A DNA stretch of 64,000 nt from a candidate division KSB1 bacterium. GTDB lineage: Bacteria; Zhuqueibacterota; Zhuqueibacteria; Thermofontimicrobiales; Thermofontimicrobiaceae. Below, piece after piece: positions 7,549 through 16,809 of this stretch. A program made the translations under genes and the position numbers. The DNA lies in NCBI GenBank assembly GCA_034506395.1, contig JAPDPQ010000023.1, positions 1 through 64,000 of the forward strand, given 5' to 3'. The stretch's first letter is position 1, and the number at the start of each line of letters is the position of its first letter. The notes under the pieces are model-generated. The model worked only from the letters and a program-made list of their open reading frames with translations. It searched no databases and had not been told where the DNA came from.

Positions 7549-9576
7549 TCAGCGCAGCAACACCATCTTCCTCGTCATCTGAAAACTCTCAGTCTTTGAT
7601 TGATAAAAATACGTTCCACTAGTCACGGGATTGCCCGAGTCATCCTGGCCATTCCAATCAAGTGCATGAGACCCAGCAGAAAAATATGTATCGGCCAATA
7701 TTTTGACCATCTGTCCCGAAAGATTGAATATCTGTAACGTGACCTTGCCCGACATCGGCAAATGAAATTGGATTCGGGTCGAACCATTGAATGGATTGGG
7801 ATAGTTCTGGCTGAGTTCAAAATTTTCAGGTGATGATACTTTTCGATCAGCAACCAGCGTTTCAGTTTTATTGGGCGCTCCAGGCGTTGGCGGCATGGCA
7901 GACCATTTTTTCCCGCCATCGGGCAATCTGCCATAAGAGAGATCGGTCTGCTGGGCATTAAAGGTGCGGGTGTCGATCAGGTAATTGCCCTCGGCCATGG
8001 TTGCAAAGAGCACCAGTTGCTCTCCATCGGCGGAGAGGCGGAAATTGGTGTGAAGTTTCCCCTGCGTGGGATCGCCATCAGCCCAGATGAGGAGAAATCC
8101 CTTCGGCGCAATGGTCGTGTCGGGCAACATCCAGCGGGTCGAATGGGCGGGATCATCGGAGAGGAACATGCCCTTAACATTGAATGGCTGGGAATCGGCA
8201 TTATATAGTTCGATCCAGTCGTCGTACTCGCCATATTCATCGGCGAGGGTTCGCTTGTTACTGGCCATAAATTCGTTGATGACCACAGGCGGCGGATAAA
8301 AGGTCGCTAATTGGGAGGTAGCGCTGGCGATCCGCAGCTTGATGTACGGCTTGATCCCGTAAGGGACGTGGTTATATTTAGTGGGAACCGAGGTCTCGAA
8401 CGATTGATGAAAATCCGAAATTGAGAAATCCCAATCCAATATGCGAAAGCTATCGGCGGCAACGGCTGGGGTGATCATGGCTTTGAGCTGATCGATGCGG
8501 GGCTCCTGGGCTTCGAAGCTGAACTCATTGTTCATGAACGTTTCCAGATATAAAGTGTAGCGATAGCGATATTCGGGAAGCTCCAAGATTCTCGTCACCA
8601 GCGGGCGTTTCTCCTGCATATTGCCCCAGCGATAGATATTCCGTGTCGCCCAATCGCCGCCGACCCAATCAATGCCATAGGTATTGTCGTAATCGTAAGG
8701 GATGAATTCAAACTTGTCAGTGGCGGTGTTGTGATAGAGATAGTAGTTGTTCTTCAAATACCAGTAATCATCCCAACTGCCGACGAGCACGTTCAGCGCC
8801 AGCCATTTCAGAAAATTGTCCACGTTGAAGACTTTTTCGAGCTCGATTTTAAACTGCGAGGCTGGTGTATTATTCAGCACATCGATGAAATGCACCAGGT
8901 CGGAATAGTCGTTTTTGTCTTTGTTGGTCATCAACTCATAAGCCTGACGATCCCCAAAGAATTTTTTATATAGCTGTTGGTCCGGACCCAAATAGACTAG
9001 ATCGGCAGGCCAAAGGCATTTGTATAAATTCCCATTTTGATTGCCGAATCGTTTCTGGACGAACTCATCGTCCACATGCTCGACATTGATGTACAGGCCA
9101 TAATATTTATCGTTGATGTAAAGTCGCACATGATTGGCGCGCGAAGCAGGGACGCGGATTTGCTGAAACAGATCCCAGCACAATTTCGAGCGCATGATGC
9201 TAGGATCATTATGCTCGCCATTCAGGTTCATTTTCTCCAAACCATAAAATTTGCGGCCCGGGACGAAATGGTTAAAATCTATTTTGAAAGATTTTTTGGC
9301 TGACGTACGAGAGGTATTGCCTCGGATTCGGAATCCGATCAGCAGCACCGTATCCCCAGGAATGATCGCATTCCGATAATAAAAGGCTGCTGGAAATAGA
9401 CTATCGCTTTTTGCATTAGCAGGATCCAAAATGGAATTTAGGTAAGCAGGATTGATCAGGATTTTGACATCTCCAATGGTTCGATCGTCAAAGATCTTCC
9501 AACTTTCGTCCGCCGCAATGTCAGTGAATGCGCTGAACCAGAGCAATACCAATGCAATGAATGCGAATCGTCTCAT
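7549..9576 (-). CDS. Secreted CotH-kinase-like protein with lamin-tail domain and T9SS-type C-terminal domain
   Basis: This 675-residue protein starts with a signal peptide (hydrophobic residues 4-20, cut near TDIAA-DE). Residues about 30-400 match the CotH domain (RIRGNTSR, KKSFKIDF, NLNGEHNDPS, SKLCWDL, YGLYINVEHVD), an atypical protein-kinase fold first known from spore coats. Residues about 430-545 match a lamin-tail domain (INEFMASN, DEYGEYDDWIELYN). The last 80 residues are a FlgD-like Ig/T9SS sorting domain opening with LSQNYPNPFN and ending in RKMVLLR. It is most likely exported and fixed on the cell surface; its target is unknown. The ATG at 9576 follows gaaagggaagaat. It may be followed in the same transcript by the STAND remnant. 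Confidence 0.88.
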   Translation of the reverse strand: MRRFAFIALVLLWFSAFTDIAADESWKIFDDRTIGDVKILINPAYLNSILDPANAKSDSLFPAAFYYRNAIIPGDTVLLIGFRIRGNTSRTSAKKSFKIDFNHFVPGRKFYGLEKMNLNGEHNDPSIMRSKLCWDLFQQIRVPASRANHVRLYINDKYYGLYINVEHVDDEFVQKRFGNQNGNLYKCLWPADLVYLGPDQQLYKKFFGDRQAYELMTNKDKNDYSDLVHFIDVLNNTPASQFKIELEKVFNVDNFLKWLALNVLVGSWDDYWYLKNNYYLYHNTATDKFEFIPYDYDNTYGIDWVGGDWATRNIYRWGNMQEKRPLVTRILELPEYRYRYTLYLETFMNNEFSFEAQEPRIDQLKAMITPAVAADSFRILDWDFSISDFHQSFETSVPTKYNHVPYGIKPYIKLRIASATSQLATFYPPPVVINEFMASNKRTLADEYGEYDDWIELYNADSQPFNVKGMFLSDDPAHSTRWMLPDTTIAPKGFLLIWADGDPTQGKLHTNFRLSADGEQLVLFATMAEGNYLIDTRTFNAQQTDLSYGRLPDGGKKWSAMPPTPGAPNKTETLVADRKVSSPENFELSQNYPNPFNGSTRIQFHLPMSGKVTLQIFNLSGQMVKILADTYFSAGSHALDWNGQDDSGNPVTSGTYFYQSKTESFQMTRKMVLLR

Positions 9577-9778
9577 AATTCTTCCCTTTCGTGCTGAATA
9601 ATGATAGTCAATTCAAAATTCATAGTCAAGGAATTTAAGTGCGATGATCAAAAAATAAAAATTCTTCTTGTTTTTTTGTGATAAAATGGTTAATATTGAC
9701 CCTGCTAAAAAATCGATTGGCTTCCATTCATGCAGAGATTTGGAAGCGAAATTATCAGTTGAATTCGAATTGTAATGC

Positions 9779-9958
9779 ATGAACGGTCAAGATAACAACC
9801 CGTCATCACCAGAGCCGCCTTCCCGATCCCAAGGTCTCACTGAGGAGCCTCCACCGCCATTCTGGTCGGAAGCATCGCGAATGTATTGTTTTCGCTTTTT
9901 CCTTAATGACTTCATCCCTGATCATTCGATTGTTCCAAAATCTAAGGGGGAACAATGA
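9779..9958 (+). CDS. Possible small 59-residue ORF overlapping the DUF1611 start
   Basis: An ATG at 9779, one codon after an in-frame TAA, opens a 59-residue frame rich in Pro, Ser and Glu in its first half (SSPEPPSRS, EEPPPPFW) with an aromatic second half (CFRFFLNDFIPDH). Its TGA overlaps the ATG of the next gene as ATGA, an arrangement typical of translational coupling. There is no clear ribosome site before 9779, and no family is recognised. Either it is a real small protein or leader peptide, or it is a chance frame. Confidence 0.35.
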   Translation: MNGQDNNPSSPEPPSRSQGLTEEPPPPFWSEASRMYCFRFFLNDFIPDHSIVPKSKGEQ

Positions 9959-11064
9959 GCTCAAGTGTTGAAGGAAACGCGATTATTTACTGCGAGGGAG
10001 CTTTTAACACTCCTACTGGCAAAACTTGCCATGGATTAGTGAGACGCACGAGTCGGTATAAAATCCTGTCCGTGGTCGATTCGCGGTTTGCTGGTCAGGA
10101 TGCGGGTCAAATATTGGACGGTAAACCCAATCAGATCACAATTTATCCGAGCATTGAGACGGCCCTCCAAGCGGCTAAAGAAAGGTATGAACCAGCGCAA
10201 TTTTTAGTGATCGGTCTGGCGCCAGATGGGGGGCAATTGGACCCGAAAGCCCGTTCGGATGTAAAAAAGGCGATCCAGTTAGGCTTGCATATCGATTCAG
10301 GGCTGCATGATTTTCTCAGTGAAGATCCAGAGTTTGTCGCGCTGGCAAAACATCATGGCGTCCAATTGCGCGACATCCGCAAGACGCCGCCACGAAACCA
10401 GCTCCATTTTTTCAGCGGCAAAATCGAGCAGGTCGATTCATTAAAGATCGCTGTATTGGGGACGGATTCTGCTGTGGGCAAACGAACGACCGCCTGGGTA
10501 ATCGTGGATGCAATCAAGAATGCGGGCTATTCAGCCGAACTGATTGGGACCGGGCAGACCGCCTGGATGCAGGGCGCGCGATATGGTATCATTCTGGACT
10601 CGTTGATCAATGATTTCGTCTCTGGCGAACTCGAGCATGCCATCTGGTCAGCTTGGAACGAGCAACACCCTGATGCGATTGTGATCGAAGGGCAGGGAAG
10701 CCTGCTGAATCCCGCTTATCCTGGCGGCTTTGAAATTCTTGCTGCCGGGCGACCTGATGTCATTGTATTGCAACATGCTCCGGCTCGAAAAGAGTATGAT
10801 GGATTCCCTGGTTATCCGATCCATCCGCTCGCGCAACAAATCCAGGCCATTGAAATCATATCTGGTAAACCAATAGTTGCGATCACAATCAACCATGAAA
10901 ATCTGGAATTAGAAAGTATACCAGCAATCTGTCACCAACTCCAGATAGAGACGGGCATTCCTGCGTTTGACGTTCTGTTGGATGGCGCTGATACAATCGT
11001 GGATATTTTAAGACCCTATTTGCTTCGTCATGAAAATCATAAAAGTCGAAGCTTGGCCCATTGA
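9955..11064 (+). CDS. dgcN: DUF1611 family protein, DgcN-like (D-glutamate N-acetyltransferase family)
   Basis: This 369-residue protein matches DUF1611: an N-terminal Rossmann-like part (residues 1-145) and a P-loop domain with GTDSAVGKRTT at residues 169-179, then GTGQTAWMQGARYG, EGQGSLLNPAYPGG and VLQHAPARKEYDGFP. In characterised marine bacteria a DUF1611 protein, DgcN, acetylates D-glutamate, and a neighbouring enolase-superfamily racemase, DgcA, converts the product to N-acetyl-L-glutamate. The next gene here is exactly such an enolase-superfamily protein, overlapping by 35 bases, which supports the same pair. The ATG at 9955 has a strong taaggggga ribosome site. Substrate identity is inferred from family and context; other DUF1611 proteins are uncharacterised. 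Confidence 0.78.
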   Translation: MSSSVEGNAIIYCEGAFNTPTGKTCHGLVRRTSRYKILSVVDSRFAGQDAGQILDGKPNQITIYPSIETALQAAKERYEPAQFLVIGLAPDGGQLDPKARSDVKKAIQLGLHIDSGLHDFLSEDPEFVALAKHHGVQLRDIRKTPPRNQLHFFSGKIEQVDSLKIAVLGTDSAVGKRTTAWVIVDAIKNAGYSAELIGTGQTAWMQGARYGIILDSLINDFVSGELEHAIWSAWNEQHPDAIVIEGQGSLLNPAYPGGFEILAAGRPDVIVLQHAPARKEYDGFPGYPIHPLAQQIQAIEIISGKPIVAITINHENLELESIPAICHQLQIETGIPAFDVLLDGADTIVDILRPYLLRHENHKSRSLAH

Positions 11065-12097
11065 GCTCAAGTTGAGCCAGGCATACACCATTGCTTACGA
11101 ATCCATCGATTCGGCGATCAATGTGATCCTCCGCATCGAGACGGATCACGGACTGGTTGGTTTTGGCTGTGCTGCGCCAGATGAATATGTCACTGGCGAA
11201 AATGAAAGGACGGTGATGAATGCCATCCAGCAGGCGGTGGTGCCGATCCTAAATGGAGCCGATCCCTTGCGAACCAGGTGGCTGCTTGAACAGATCAGGG
11301 CCGCTATCGGCGAACAAAATGCAGCGCTGGCTGCCGTGGACATCGCCCTGTATGATTTGCTGGGCAAGTGTGCCAATCTGCCACTATGGCGTTTATTGGG
11401 CGGTTTTCGGGATCGGATCGCGACCAGTGTGACCGTCGGGATTTTGCCTGAAGCGGAGACTGTGGCGCAAGCTTTATTATGGACTCATCAGGGTTTTAAG
11501 TGTCTGAAACTCAAAGGGGGATTGGATGTCGATGCCGATATTGTCCGCGTGATGAAAGTGAGGGAAGCAGTTGGGCATGAAGTCGCCCTTCGCTTCGATG
11601 CTAATCAGGGCTACACCGTTGCACAGGCGATTAAATTCGCCGAGCAAACTCAAACAGCGGAGCTGGAATTCATCGAACAACCCACCTCGAAAGATGATCG
11701 AGAAGGATTAAAATATTTAGCCAAGCATCTTCCACTGCTGGTTATGGCCGATGAAAGCGTCATTAGTTTGACTGATACTATCGAACTTGCAAAAGCCGAA
11801 GGGGCCAATCTGCTCAATGTGAAGCTGATGAAGATGGGGGGCATCACCGAGGCCCTTCAAATTTGTGCGGTGGCGCGATCCAAAGATATTAGCGTAATGG
11901 TCGGTTGCATGGATGAGTCGGTCCTTGGAATTGCCGGTGGATTGCATGTGGCGCTAAGTCAGCCCAATATAAAATATGCTGATTTAGATGGTCATCTCGG
12001 CCTATTGAATGATCCATTCGTCGGCGGAGTGGTTTTAAAAGATGGAATGCTATTCCCGACCGATAATCCAGGCCTGGGCTGTGATCAAGTTGAATGA
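11030..12097 (+). CDS. dgcA: Enolase-superfamily epimerase (DgcA / dipeptide-epimerase type)
   Basis: This 355-residue protein has the muconate-lactonizing-enzyme/dipeptide-epimerase layout: an N-terminal capping domain and a TIM barrel. Catalytic marks are the KxK pair (CLKLKGG), three metal ligands (Asp in RFDANQGY, Glu in EFIEQP, Asp in VMADES) and the opposite-face lysine (NVKLMKMGG). Two opposing lysines fit 1,1-proton-transfer epimerisation of amino-acid derivatives. The start ATG lies inside the end of the DUF1611 gene, so the two are co-translated. In the DgcN/DgcA pathway the substrate would be N-acetyl-D-glutamate; the alternative is an L-Ala-D/L-Glu dipeptide from peptidoglycan recycling. 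Confidence 0.85.
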   Translation: MKIIKVEAWPIELKLSQAYTIAYESIDSAINVILRIETDHGLVGFGCAAPDEYVTGENERTVMNAIQQAVVPILNGADPLRTRWLLEQIRAAIGEQNAALAAVDIALYDLLGKCANLPLWRLLGGFRDRIATSVTVGILPEAETVAQALLWTHQGFKCLKLKGGLDVDADIVRVMKVREAVGHEVALRFDANQGYTVAQAIKFAEQTQTAELEFIEQPTSKDDREGLKYLAKHLPLLVMADESVISLTDTIELAKAEGANLLNVKLMKMGGITEALQICAVARSKDISVMVGCMDESVLGIAGGLHVALSQPNIKYADLDGHLGLLNDPFVGGVVLKDGMLFPTDNPGLGCDQVE

Positions 12098-12182
12098 AAG
12101 GGCAAATCAAATATCAGCCCATGCCAAAAGCGATTTCCATTGAAGAAAGTTGTGCCAAGTTGAAATAGCTAACAAAATTCAC

Positions 12183-12264
12183 GTCATGCCTGCGAGGGCA
12201 GGCATCTTTCAAATTGGTGAATCGTTTAATAAATGCAACTCTTGCCTTCACGGGAGTGAAATTG
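12183..12264. repeat. Dispersed two-hairpin repeat (family A), degenerate copy
   Basis: The left hairpin gtcatgcctgcgagggcag and the right part cttgccttcacgggagtgaa resemble the bipartite repeat also seen near 13560, 19656, 35169, 40444 and 62064. It fills the gap before the ATP-grasp gene. Confidence 0.5.
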
Positions 12265-12370
12265 CCGTATTTACAGTTTGCTCATTTTTAAAACTCGAAT
12301 CGATCCATACGATAGAAAATTGACTGGAATTCCAAGGGCCCTGGAAGATCGAATTTAAATCTAAATAACT

Positions 12371-13339
12371 ATGCCGCAAATTTATGATTTTTGTATTGCC
12401 ACTGATTGGGAATATGATCGGGATTTTTTGCATCTGGTTCAACACTATGCTCAACAAGTCCATGGTTTGAGCACTTATATTGTCGAACCGTTCAATTTGG
12501 AAGAGACGATTCGGAAACTTCGCAATCAAGAATTGGCATTCAATTTCTTGTTCGATCGGGGTTCAGATAGCACCCCAGAGTTCTTAGACCTCCATCGATG
12601 GCTGGTGGAACGCGGTACTCCAGTATTAGATCCTTTAGAGCGGCTAAGATGGGCTTCGGATAAAGCCACAATGCATTTGGAGTTCATTTCAAACGGATTG
12701 ATAACGCCGTATACGATTATCATTCCGCCATTCAGTACAACCGCAGATCTATTTTTATCCGTGGCTGATCTGGCCAAATTGGGCCGACCGTTTATCATAA
12801 AGCCTGCGAACACCACCGGCGGAGGGATTGGTGTCGTTAATGGGGCAGAAACTTTGCAGGATGTCTTGCAGGTGCGTAAAGAATATGGGGATGATAAATA
12901 TTTGTTGCAAGAGAAAGTGATACCTCTGGAAAAAGACCAGAAGCGGTTCTGGTTCCGGGGCTTTTATTGCTGTGGCATAATTGAATGCGCCTGGTGGAAC
13001 GATCTCACCCATGTTTACGAATCGCTGACAGCAGAAGACATCACCAATTTTCAACTGCAACCGCTATTTGATATCGTAAAAAAAATCTCAACCTTGATCA
13101 AACTGAATTTCTTTTCCACCGAAATCGCCATGAATCGGCGAAGCGAATTCATTGTGGTCGATTATGTCAATGAAATTTGTGATATGCGGCTGAAATCGGT
13201 CCATTTTGATGGGGTTCCAGATGAGATTGTCAAAAAAATCGCATCTCAGATCGCTAAATATGTTTGGGAACGGATTGCTGAGGCGGGTCGAAATCGATCG
13301 CTGCCTTTATTCGTGACCACTAATCATGATTTCCGTTAG
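12371..13339 (+). CDS. ATP-grasp family protein of unknown substrate
   Basis: This 322-residue protein has an ATP-grasp core: an N-terminal pre-ATP region (residues 1-95), the RWASDKATMHLEF lead-in, GRPFIIKPANTTGGGIGVV with the ATP lysine and glycine loop (about 137-155), YLLQEKVIP (about 176), and a C-terminal metal site region ending in FIVVDYVNEICDMR. ATP-grasp enzymes join a carboxylate to an amine or thiol through an acyl-phosphate. No close subfamily is recognised and no signal peptide is seen. It lies 273 bases after the DgcA-like gene with a repeat between them, so a shared amino-acid or peptide pathway is only suggested. The ATG at 12371 has no strong ribosome site. Confidence 0.75.
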   Translation: MPQIYDFCIATDWEYDRDFLHLVQHYAQQVHGLSTYIVEPFNLEETIRKLRNQELAFNFLFDRGSDSTPEFLDLHRWLVERGTPVLDPLERLRWASDKATMHLEFISNGLITPYTIIIPPFSTTADLFLSVADLAKLGRPFIIKPANTTGGGIGVVNGAETLQDVLQVRKEYGDDKYLLQEKVIPLEKDQKRFWFRGFYCCGIIECAWWNDLTHVYESLTAEDITNFQLQPLFDIVKKISTLIKLNFFSTEIAMNRRSEFIVVDYVNEICDMRLKSVHFDGVPDEIVKKIASQIAKYVWERIAEAGRNRSLPLFVTTNHDFR

Positions 13340-14042
13340 AGTAATCGGGTTATCCAGATTCGATTACTGCAGTTTCTAATTCGTTTTTATTGCAAAATTC
13401 CAAAAACAAGGCAAGATGTCAAGCTGTCCGCTCGCTAATCATGGGCATCGACCGAAGCGATGCAAGCGGGAAAAGGTGTCATTCTTAAGTTGACACCAAA
13501 TACCAACTGACGTTCAGACTTCTCCAGATAACTTTGATTGAAATAATGGCTATGAAAAAGATTCCTGCGTTCGCAGGAATGACATGGTTTAATTGAAATT
13601 CACATTTTGATCCAAAATGCAATTCATGAAGATCAGCGAAATCAAATCAAAAGTGGAGCGCAAGAGGAAGACCTTAAGGGCTGTTTGATGAATATGGGGG
13701 AATGACCAAAATTTTTTGCAACTGTTAAATCAAACCTGAGAATTCTGGCAAATCAAATTTTGCCCGCCACTGACAATAAGTTCGATCCTGCTCAAGAAGA
13801 AATTAATCGATCAAACAATTCGAAGTGCGATTGAACAGAGATTTCGATTTGGAATTTCAGTGATGGGTCCAATTTAAAAAGCCCTTGGCCGTTCGCCGAT
13901 TGGCGAACTAACTTAGGCTAATTCATCTGATTGAGGTTCAGTTTATCGGAATTAGTGGTTTTTCGAGTACGATCATTAATTTTTTGAGAAACAAAACCGC
14001 AAATGAACGAATAGAAAACTCTCGAGGAAAAAATTCATTGCT
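13340..14042. other. Intergenic stretch with repeats, no gene seen
   Basis: It contains a family A hairpin at 13560-13585 (gattcctgcg ttcgcaggaatg) with a diverged tail, and a small hairpin gttcgcc/ggcgaac at 13891-13908. The right end is the leader of the sigma-54 activator gene with ctcgaggaaa as a possible ribosome site. No supported ORF was found. Confidence 0.6.
13560..13582. repeat. Family A dispersed hairpin
   Basis: The segment reads attcctgcg-ttcgcaggaat with perfect short arms followed by gacatgg. It is the best-preserved right half of the family A repeat in the window. Confidence 0.6.
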
Positions 14043-15449
14043 ATGAAGTACATCCTGATTGCAACCACCAATGTTGATGCGATAGATATAATAAAAGTCT
14101 GTTTTGAGACTGGCTACAAAATCGAGCCAGTGCAATCGCTGGAAGAAGCGATTGAGCAATTCCAGCGCAAGCGTTTCGACTTTGTCTTCATTGATATCGA
14201 TTTACTGAAGTCATTAAAGACTGAGAACGATTATAAAAATCAGTTGCAATTGTTTTGGCGGATCAATTCTGATGCGGAAATCATCGTGCTCGCCTTGCCA
14301 CAACAGATTAGAGACGCCGTGAATGCGGTGAAAGCAGGTGCCAGCAATTATTTGACTTTTCCATTGAATCCTGAAGAGGTAAAATATGTCGTCGATAGTC
14401 TTCAGGAGTACAAGCGGATGCACTCGGAGCTGGATTATCTGCGTGATCGGTTCTGGCGGACGGACTCGCTCTCGGTATTGCAGACCAACTCGAACAAGAT
14501 GAAAGAGGTTTTTAGCCGAGTGCGGGCTGTCGCGCCAACAGAAAGCACCGTGTTGCTAACCGGTGAGACTGGGACTGGTAAAGGGGTGATCGCCCGGCTG
14601 ATCCATAAACATAGCCAGAGAAGCACCAAACAGTTCATCAGCGTTCATTGCGGTGCAATTCCTGATACCCTATTGGAGAGTGAGCTGTTTGGTCATGAAA
14701 AAGGGGCGTTCACTGGCGCTGTGCGACGAAAACTTGGCAAGTTTGAGATTGCCCACGGCGGGACAATTTTTCTCGATGAGATCGGAACGATATCGGCAGC
14801 CATGCAGATCAAGCTGTTGCAGGTGTTGCAGGATCGCACCATTGTTCGGGTGGGCGGTGAGACCGAAATTAAGACCGATGTCCGCATTATCGCCGCGACC
14901 AACACCAATTTGAAGCAGTTGTGCGACCAAGGTCTATTTCGGAGTGATCTGTACTATCGCTTGAACGTGTTCCCGCTGGAAATCCCACCATTGCGCGAGC
15001 GGGTTGAAGATATCCCCATCTTGGTCGATAATTTCCTGAAGCGATTGAATCGATTGAACGCCAAAAATATTTCCGATATCCATCCTGATGTGCTGGATGC
15101 ATTCGAAGCATATTCTTGGCCAGGCAATATCCGAGAGTTGGAAAATCTCATCGAGCGGGCATACATTTTAGAAACATCTTCTATTTTAACTCCGAAAAGC
15201 TTCCCGCTGGAGCTATTCACCTATCAGACCAAGAAAAACCGATATGCCATTGATACCAGCCAAACCTTGAAAGAGGTCAGAAAGCATGCGATCGAACGGG
15301 TCGAACGACAATATTTGACCGAACTGCTGACCAAACATCGCGGCAGGATCAACGCCACAGCTGAGGCTGCTGGTATCAGCGAGCGACAATTGCATAAGCT
15401 GCTCACGCGATATGGGATCAATAAAGAAGATTTCAAACAAAAAAGCTGA
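14043..15449 (+). CDS. Sigma-54-dependent transcriptional activator with degenerate receiver domain
   Basis: This 468-residue protein has the NtrC layout: receiver (residues 1-120), AAA+ sigma-54 activation domain (about 145-380) with Walker A GETGTGKG (174-181), the sigma-54 contact loop GAFTGA (221-226) and GTIFLDEIG, then a Fis-type helix-turn-helix (GRINATAEAAGISERQLHKL). The receiver has lost most phosphorylation residues: the acidic pocket reads ILIATTN in place of the usual ILIVDDD, the switch Thr/Ser is Ala, and the conserved Lys is Phe (LTFPLN). Only the aspartate in FIDID remains. It probably works without phosphorylation, by binding a ligand or partner. It is followed by an 826-base gap and then two outer-membrane barrel genes; control of those is possible but no clear -24/-12 promoter was found. 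Confidence 0.93.
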   Translation: MKYILIATTNVDAIDIIKVCFETGYKIEPVQSLEEAIEQFQRKRFDFVFIDIDLLKSLKTENDYKNQLQLFWRINSDAEIIVLALPQQIRDAVNAVKAGASNYLTFPLNPEEVKYVVDSLQEYKRMHSELDYLRDRFWRTDSLSVLQTNSNKMKEVFSRVRAVAPTESTVLLTGETGTGKGVIARLIHKHSQRSTKQFISVHCGAIPDTLLESELFGHEKGAFTGAVRRKLGKFEIAHGGTIFLDEIGTISAAMQIKLLQVLQDRTIVRVGGETEIKTDVRIIAATNTNLKQLCDQGLFRSDLYYRLNVFPLEIPPLRERVEDIPILVDNFLKRLNRLNAKNISDIHPDVLDAFEAYSWPGNIRELENLIERAYILETSSILTPKSFPLELFTYQTKKNRYAIDTSQTLKEVRKHAIERVERQYLTELLTKHRGRINATAEAAGISERQLHKLLTRYGINKEDFKQKS

Positions 15450-16275
15450 TGCAGCAACATGACGAATTTGTCCCTTTCCTTGCCAAAGTTAGCAGATAAA
15501 ACTGGTTCGTCTCATATTCCTTTCTCATGCAATTCGTGCGTGGAGTGTTGATCTATGGGTAGCTAATAATCAGATTTCAATCTACGGATTTTGTACACAT
15601 TAATTATGGGTAGAATGGTTGATGACAAACATCTTGATCCCAAAAGCTTAATTGGCGCTCAGCTTAGGATTTTTTGCAAAATGATCGAATCATGGTAGCG
15701 ACTCGTTGTCGCTGATAAATTAAACGCGCCAGCTTCTTTTAATCAAACCTAAATCAAAGATCATCGGAGCAGAGTGGGGCATCGGTTTTTAGACCGCAAA
15801 ATTAGCTGCTGAAACATTGTCCTGCCAAAAATCATCCTATCAAAAATAATCGCACCAAAATCTCCTCAGATACAAGATGATACCTCAAATCAACTAATAG
15901 AACTGAAAGCTTGCGAATTCTCGTTTTGTTAATGGATCGCTTCATTGGCAAAATTCCTTGGAATTTTGTTCGAAAAAATCTTTTGCAAATATTGCCATCT
16001 ATTATGAATGCTTGCCTAAGGCATTCAGTCATCTTTTGAAATTCTCAGTACTCCTGTTTGACTTCGGTCTATTTAATTTGTTAAGTGCTCAAAAGCTGGT
16101 TGGGACTAAAATTATAACTTCTGCAACAAACGAAATTTTCCGTGATGCTGACTGATAGCCTGTATATTTACATAGACTCTTTTGTCCAATTTTCTTAAGC
16201 AATTTATTCTCCCAATCTGGCGAGTTCAAATGTCAGAATTGGTAAACAATGTCTATTTAAGGGAAGGCGGCAGGT
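15450..16275. other. Long AT-rich intergenic stretch
   Basis: No supported gene was found in 826 bases. A short degenerate tandem array, three units of about 15 bases built on CCAAAAATCAT, is visible at 15821-15862. The right end leads into the first barrel gene with a gggaaggcgg ribosome-site region. A search by eye for TGGC-N9-TGC sigma-54 promoters found no convincing match. Confidence 0.55.
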
Positions 16276-16809
16276 ATGAGAAAAATACTTCTTATCAGTT
16301 TAGTGACATTGCTTTGGGCGCTCAATTTATCAGCCCAAATTGAGCCGGGGGATTCGGAAATCAGCTTTCTCGGTTACTATTCCACCATGGTGGGGGCCGA
16401 TTATAACAACGGTGGAACTGGGATCATCCAATTGAGCTATGGATATTTTATTAGTTCCAGGCTACAACTTGGTATTGGACCGCAAGTGACATTTACGCCC
16501 GGATATACCAGCGTTTACTACAGCCATGGCGCAGAAGTAAAGCTGAGCGGGACTGCGTTTTTCAATTTTAACCTGAATACCAATTCAAAAACGATCCGAT
16601 ATATTTTCTCTCAATGGTATCAATCGGATTTCTCGCCTCCGAGCGGGAATTTAACCGATGCTGCATTCTGGACGCTTGGCGTCGGCGTTCGAAATTTTTT
16701 CACCGAGTACGCATCGATCAATACCGCTGTCAGTTATGGAATGTCGATGGCTAAAAATTCCAAAATGGGGATGCTAATGATCATTAGCGGCCTTTCATTC
16801 ATTTTTTGA
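16276..16809 (+). CDS. Small outer-membrane beta-barrel protein (paralog 1)
   Basis: This 177-residue protein has a signal peptide (MRKILLISLVTLLWALNLSAQ, with cleavage after SAQ likely) and then alternating amphipathic strands typical of a small outer-membrane barrel: IQLSYGYFISSRLQLGIGPQ, ASINTAVSYGMSM. It ends in Phe (SGLSFIF), the usual terminal residue read by the BAM assembly machine. About 150 residues would make eight strands. It is clearly paralogous to the C-terminal half of the next protein. Its function is not recognised; it may be a porin-like or structural protein. Confidence 0.75.
   Translation: MRKILLISLVTLLWALNLSAQIEPGDSEISFLGYYSTMVGADYNNGGTGIIQLSYGYFISSRLQLGIGPQVTFTPGYTSVYYSHGAEVKLSGTAFFNFNLNTNSKTIRYIFSQWYQSDFSPPSGNLTDAAFWTLGVGVRNFFTEYASINTAVSYGMSMAKNSKMGMLMIISGLSFIF

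Noticed and set aside
15958-16155. 65-residue frame in the long gap before the barrel genes
   Set aside because: AT-rich composition, no ribosome site and no recognisable sequence; likely a random frame.
15450-16275. Possible sigma-54 promoter before the barrel genes
   Set aside because: Candidates such as tggcgctcagcttagg lack the GC element at the right spacing; none was convincing.
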